A stretch of 64,000 bases of DNA, taken from positions 124,001 through 188,000 of the forward strand of contig CAAGCY010000003.1 of the NCBI GenBank assembly GCA_900768465.1. Direction: 5' to 3'. The notes beneath the pieces were generated by a model. It saw only the letters and a program-made list of their open reading frames with translations, did no database searches and was not told the origin of the DNA. Shown piece after piece: positions 62,359 through 64,000 of this stretch; within the stretch, counting starts at the first letter, position 1, and each line of letters begins with the position of its first letter. The translations under genes were made by a program, and so were the position numbers. This DNA is from Alphaproteobacteria bacterium. GTDB taxonomy: Bacteria; Pseudomonadota; Alphaproteobacteria; CAAGCB01; CAG-977.

Positions 62359-64000
62359 ATGGACTCGATTAAAATCCGCGGCGCGCGGGAACATAACCTG
62401 AAAAACATCGATTTGGACATTCCCAAAAATAAGCTGATTGTCGTAACGGGACTGTCGGGATCGGGCAAATCGTCCTTGGCGTTCGACACGCTGTATGCCG
62501 AAGGACAACGCCGCTATGTCGAAAGCTTGTCCGCTTACGCCCGTCAATTCGTCGATTTGATGAAAAAGCCCGATGTCGATTCGATAGAAGGCTTGTCCCC
62601 CGCGATTTCCATTGAACAGAAAACAACGTCGCACAACCCGCGTTCCATCGTCGGCACGGTGACCGAGATTTACGATTATATGCGTTTGCTGTGGGCGCGC
62701 GTCGGCGTGCCGTATTCGCCCGCGACAGGATTGCCGATTGAAAGTCAAACCGTTTCCCAAATGGTGGACAAGGTTATGGCGATGCCGCAGGGAACGAAGC
62801 TTTTATTGCTTGCCCCCGTCGTGCGCGGCAGAAAAGGCGAATACAAAAAGGAAATCGCCGATTTTCGCAAGAAAGGCTTTCAGCGGTTGAAAATCGACGG
62901 GGAAGTGTACGACATTGACGACGTTCCCGATTTGAACAAAAACAACAAACATGACATTGCCGTCGTGGTCGACCGAATCGTCGTCAAAGACGGGATTGAA
63001 AGCCGGTTGGCGGATTCGTTTGAAACGGCTTTGGAGCTGTCGGACGGATTGGCGGCGGCGGAAAACGCCGAAACGCATGCGGAAACGATGTTTTCGTCGC
63101 GCTATTCGTGTCCCGTGTCGGGCTTTACGATTGAAGAAATCGAACCGCGGCTGTTTTCGTTCAACAATCCGCACGGCTACTGTCCCGAATGCGAGGGCTT
63201 GGGCGTCAAGCTCTACATCGATCCCGACTTGGTCATTCCCGACAAGGAAAAGCGGCTGGACGAAGGCGCGATTGCTCCGTGGACGGGGGCAAACGGCGAA
63301 ATCTATCCGTGGCACAAGGAAGCTTTGAGCGCTTTGAGCCGCCGCTTCAATATGGATTTGTCGGCGCGGTGGTGCGACTTGCCCGTCGAAACGCAAAAGG
63401 CGGTTTTGTACGGAACGCCGACGTTTGAAGGCGTGATTCCGAACCTCAGCCGCCGATTTGTCGAAACCGATTCCGAATATATGCGCGAGGAAATCCAGAA
63501 ATTTCAAAACAACGTGGAATGTGAGGCTTGTCACGGCAAACGCTTGCGTCCCGAAGCTTTGGCGGTCAAAATCGACGGCAAAGACATTGCCGAAATCACG
63601 AACTTGTCGATTGCCGAAGCGCGTGATTGGTTTTCCTCCGTCGGGGAAAAGCTGAAGCCTCAAAACCGCGAAATCGCGGGCAGGATTTTGCGCGAAATCA
63701 ACGAACGGCTGGAGTTTTTGATTAACGTCGGCTTGGGGTATTTGTCGCTGGGGCGGTCGTCGGGGACTTTGTCGGGCGGCGAAAGCCAGCGTATCCGCTT
63801 GGCGTCGCAAATCGGCACGGGATTGACGGGCGTTTTGTATGTGCTGGACGAACCGTCCATCGGACTGCATCAGCGCGACAACGACCGATTGCTGTCGACT
63901 TTGTTCCGTTTGCGCGATTTGGGCAACACGGTGGTGGTCGTCGAACATGACGAAGACGCCATGCGCGCCGCCGATATGCTGATTGACATGGGACCTTTGG
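62359..64000 (+). CDS. uvrA: Excinuclease ABC subunit A, N-terminal part (runs off the window)
   Basis: Damage-sensing ATPase of nucleotide-excision repair. The window holds 547 codons. Walker [10 protein letters not shown] is at 31-39; the first ABC signature LSGGESQR is near 471-478. The zinc module is seen as C251-P-V-S254 and C275-P-E-C278: the second cysteine of the first pair is Ser, a form I recall from alphaproteobacterial UvrA. ATG at 62359 follows AGGAAAGGGCGG. The second ATPase half lies outside the window. Confidence 0.97.
   Translation, partial: MDSIKIRGAREHNLKNIDLDIPKNKLIVVTGLSGSGKSSLAFDTLYAEGQRRYVESLSAYARQFVDLMKKPDVDSIEGLSPAISIEQKTTSHNPRSIVGTVTEIYDYMRLLWARVGVPYSPATGLPIESQTVSQMVDKVMAMPQGTKLLLLAPVVRGRKGEYKKEIADFRKKGFQRLKIDGEVYDIDDVPDLNKNNKHDIAVVVDRIVVKDGIESRLADSFETALELSDGLAAAENAETHAETMFSSRYSCPVSGFTIEEIEPRLFSFNNPHGYCPECEGLGVKLYIDPDLVIPDKEKRLDEGAIAPWTGANGEIYPWHKEALSALSRRFNMDLSARWCDLPVETQKAVLYGTPTFEGVIPNLSRRFVETDSEYMREEIQKFQNNVECEACHGKRLRPEALAVKIDGKDIAEITNLSIAEARDWFSSVGEKLKPQNREIAGRILREINERLEFLINVGLGYLSLGRSSGTLSGGESQRIRLASQIGTGLTGVLYVLDEPSIGLHQRDNDRLLSTLFRLRDLGNTVVVVEHDEDAMRAADMLIDMGPL

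Noticed and set aside
63109..63200. UvrA Cys-to-Ser at position 254 as a novel loss
   Set aside because: Alphaproteobacterial UvrA proteins commonly carry CPVSGF here, so it is a lineage feature rather than an anomaly.
1..64000. Search for CRISPR arrays, transposases, integrases and rRNA genes
   Set aside because: None seen. The only repeat arrays are short operator-like ones.

Overview
This 64 kb window comes from an alphaproteobacterial chromosome. The evidence is a GcrA cell-cycle regulator, an alphaproteobacterial-type ParE and UvrA, RNase P RNA of the ordinary bacterial type, a tRNA threonylcarbamoyladenosine dehydratase (TcdA), and a division/cell-wall (dcw) cluster ending ddl-ftsQ-ftsA-ftsZ-lpxC. 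Coding density is very high, with many ATGA and TAATG junctions. GC content looks close to 50% by eye. The phage-like bits, DUF5662, Fic and TRL proteins fit an uncultured, perhaps host-associated lineage, but the sequence alone does not fix the genus.

Layout. 1-3.6 kb (minus): J-domain co-chaperone, fabI, aroC and the start of sppA. 3.8-8.3 kb (plus): CDF metal exporter, guaC, an APH-like/P-loop kinase fusion and a universal stress protein. 8.2-11.1 kb: an unusual aquaporin, a lipoprotein hydrolase, tcdA and a TatD nuclease, with gene ends overlapping. 11.2-13.9 kb: rluE coupled to an orphan sensor kinase, then gcrA. 13.9-18 kb: two secreted proteins of unknown role and UDP-glucose dehydrogenase. 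18.0-20.5 kb: an accessory island with a RelA/SpoT-fold protein plus a tiny partner, and an opposing Fic-DUF5662 operon preceded by a repeat array. 20.5-24.2 kb: nnr, nudF, a TPR lipoprotein and an outer-membrane barrel. 24.3-26.3 kb: a small phage-like switch region with an XRE repressor and a frameshifted partner gene. 26.3-31.2 kb: lytic transglycosylase, dapA, smpB and two unknown genes.

31.2-49.1 kb is the dcw cluster on the minus strand: mraZ-rsmH-ftsL-ftsI-murE::murF-mraY-ftsW-murG-murC-murB-ddl-ftsQ-ftsA-ftsZ, then lpxC. MurE and MurF are fused into one protein, and murD is absent from its usual place between mraY and ftsW. Upstream of mraZ lies a 10-bp-phased TGGG repeat array, a probable MraZ operator, and a cluster of GANTC sites. 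49.4-64 kb: rnpB, a HAD phosphatase, an AmpD-like amidase, a GNAT protein, a TRL lipoprotein beside tRNA-Leu(CAA), parE with a DUF2207 membrane protein, serA, glgC, a membrane metalloprotease-like protein, an MBL hydrolase, a small secreted protein, and the first 547 codons of uvrA.

The most promising uncharacterised unit is the 18.0-20.5 kb island: a candidate toxic small-alarmone-synthetase (toxSAS-like) pair next to a Fic enzyme with a built-in inhibitory motif and a phased upstream repeat array. The supports are motifs and gene arrangement only; no search was run.
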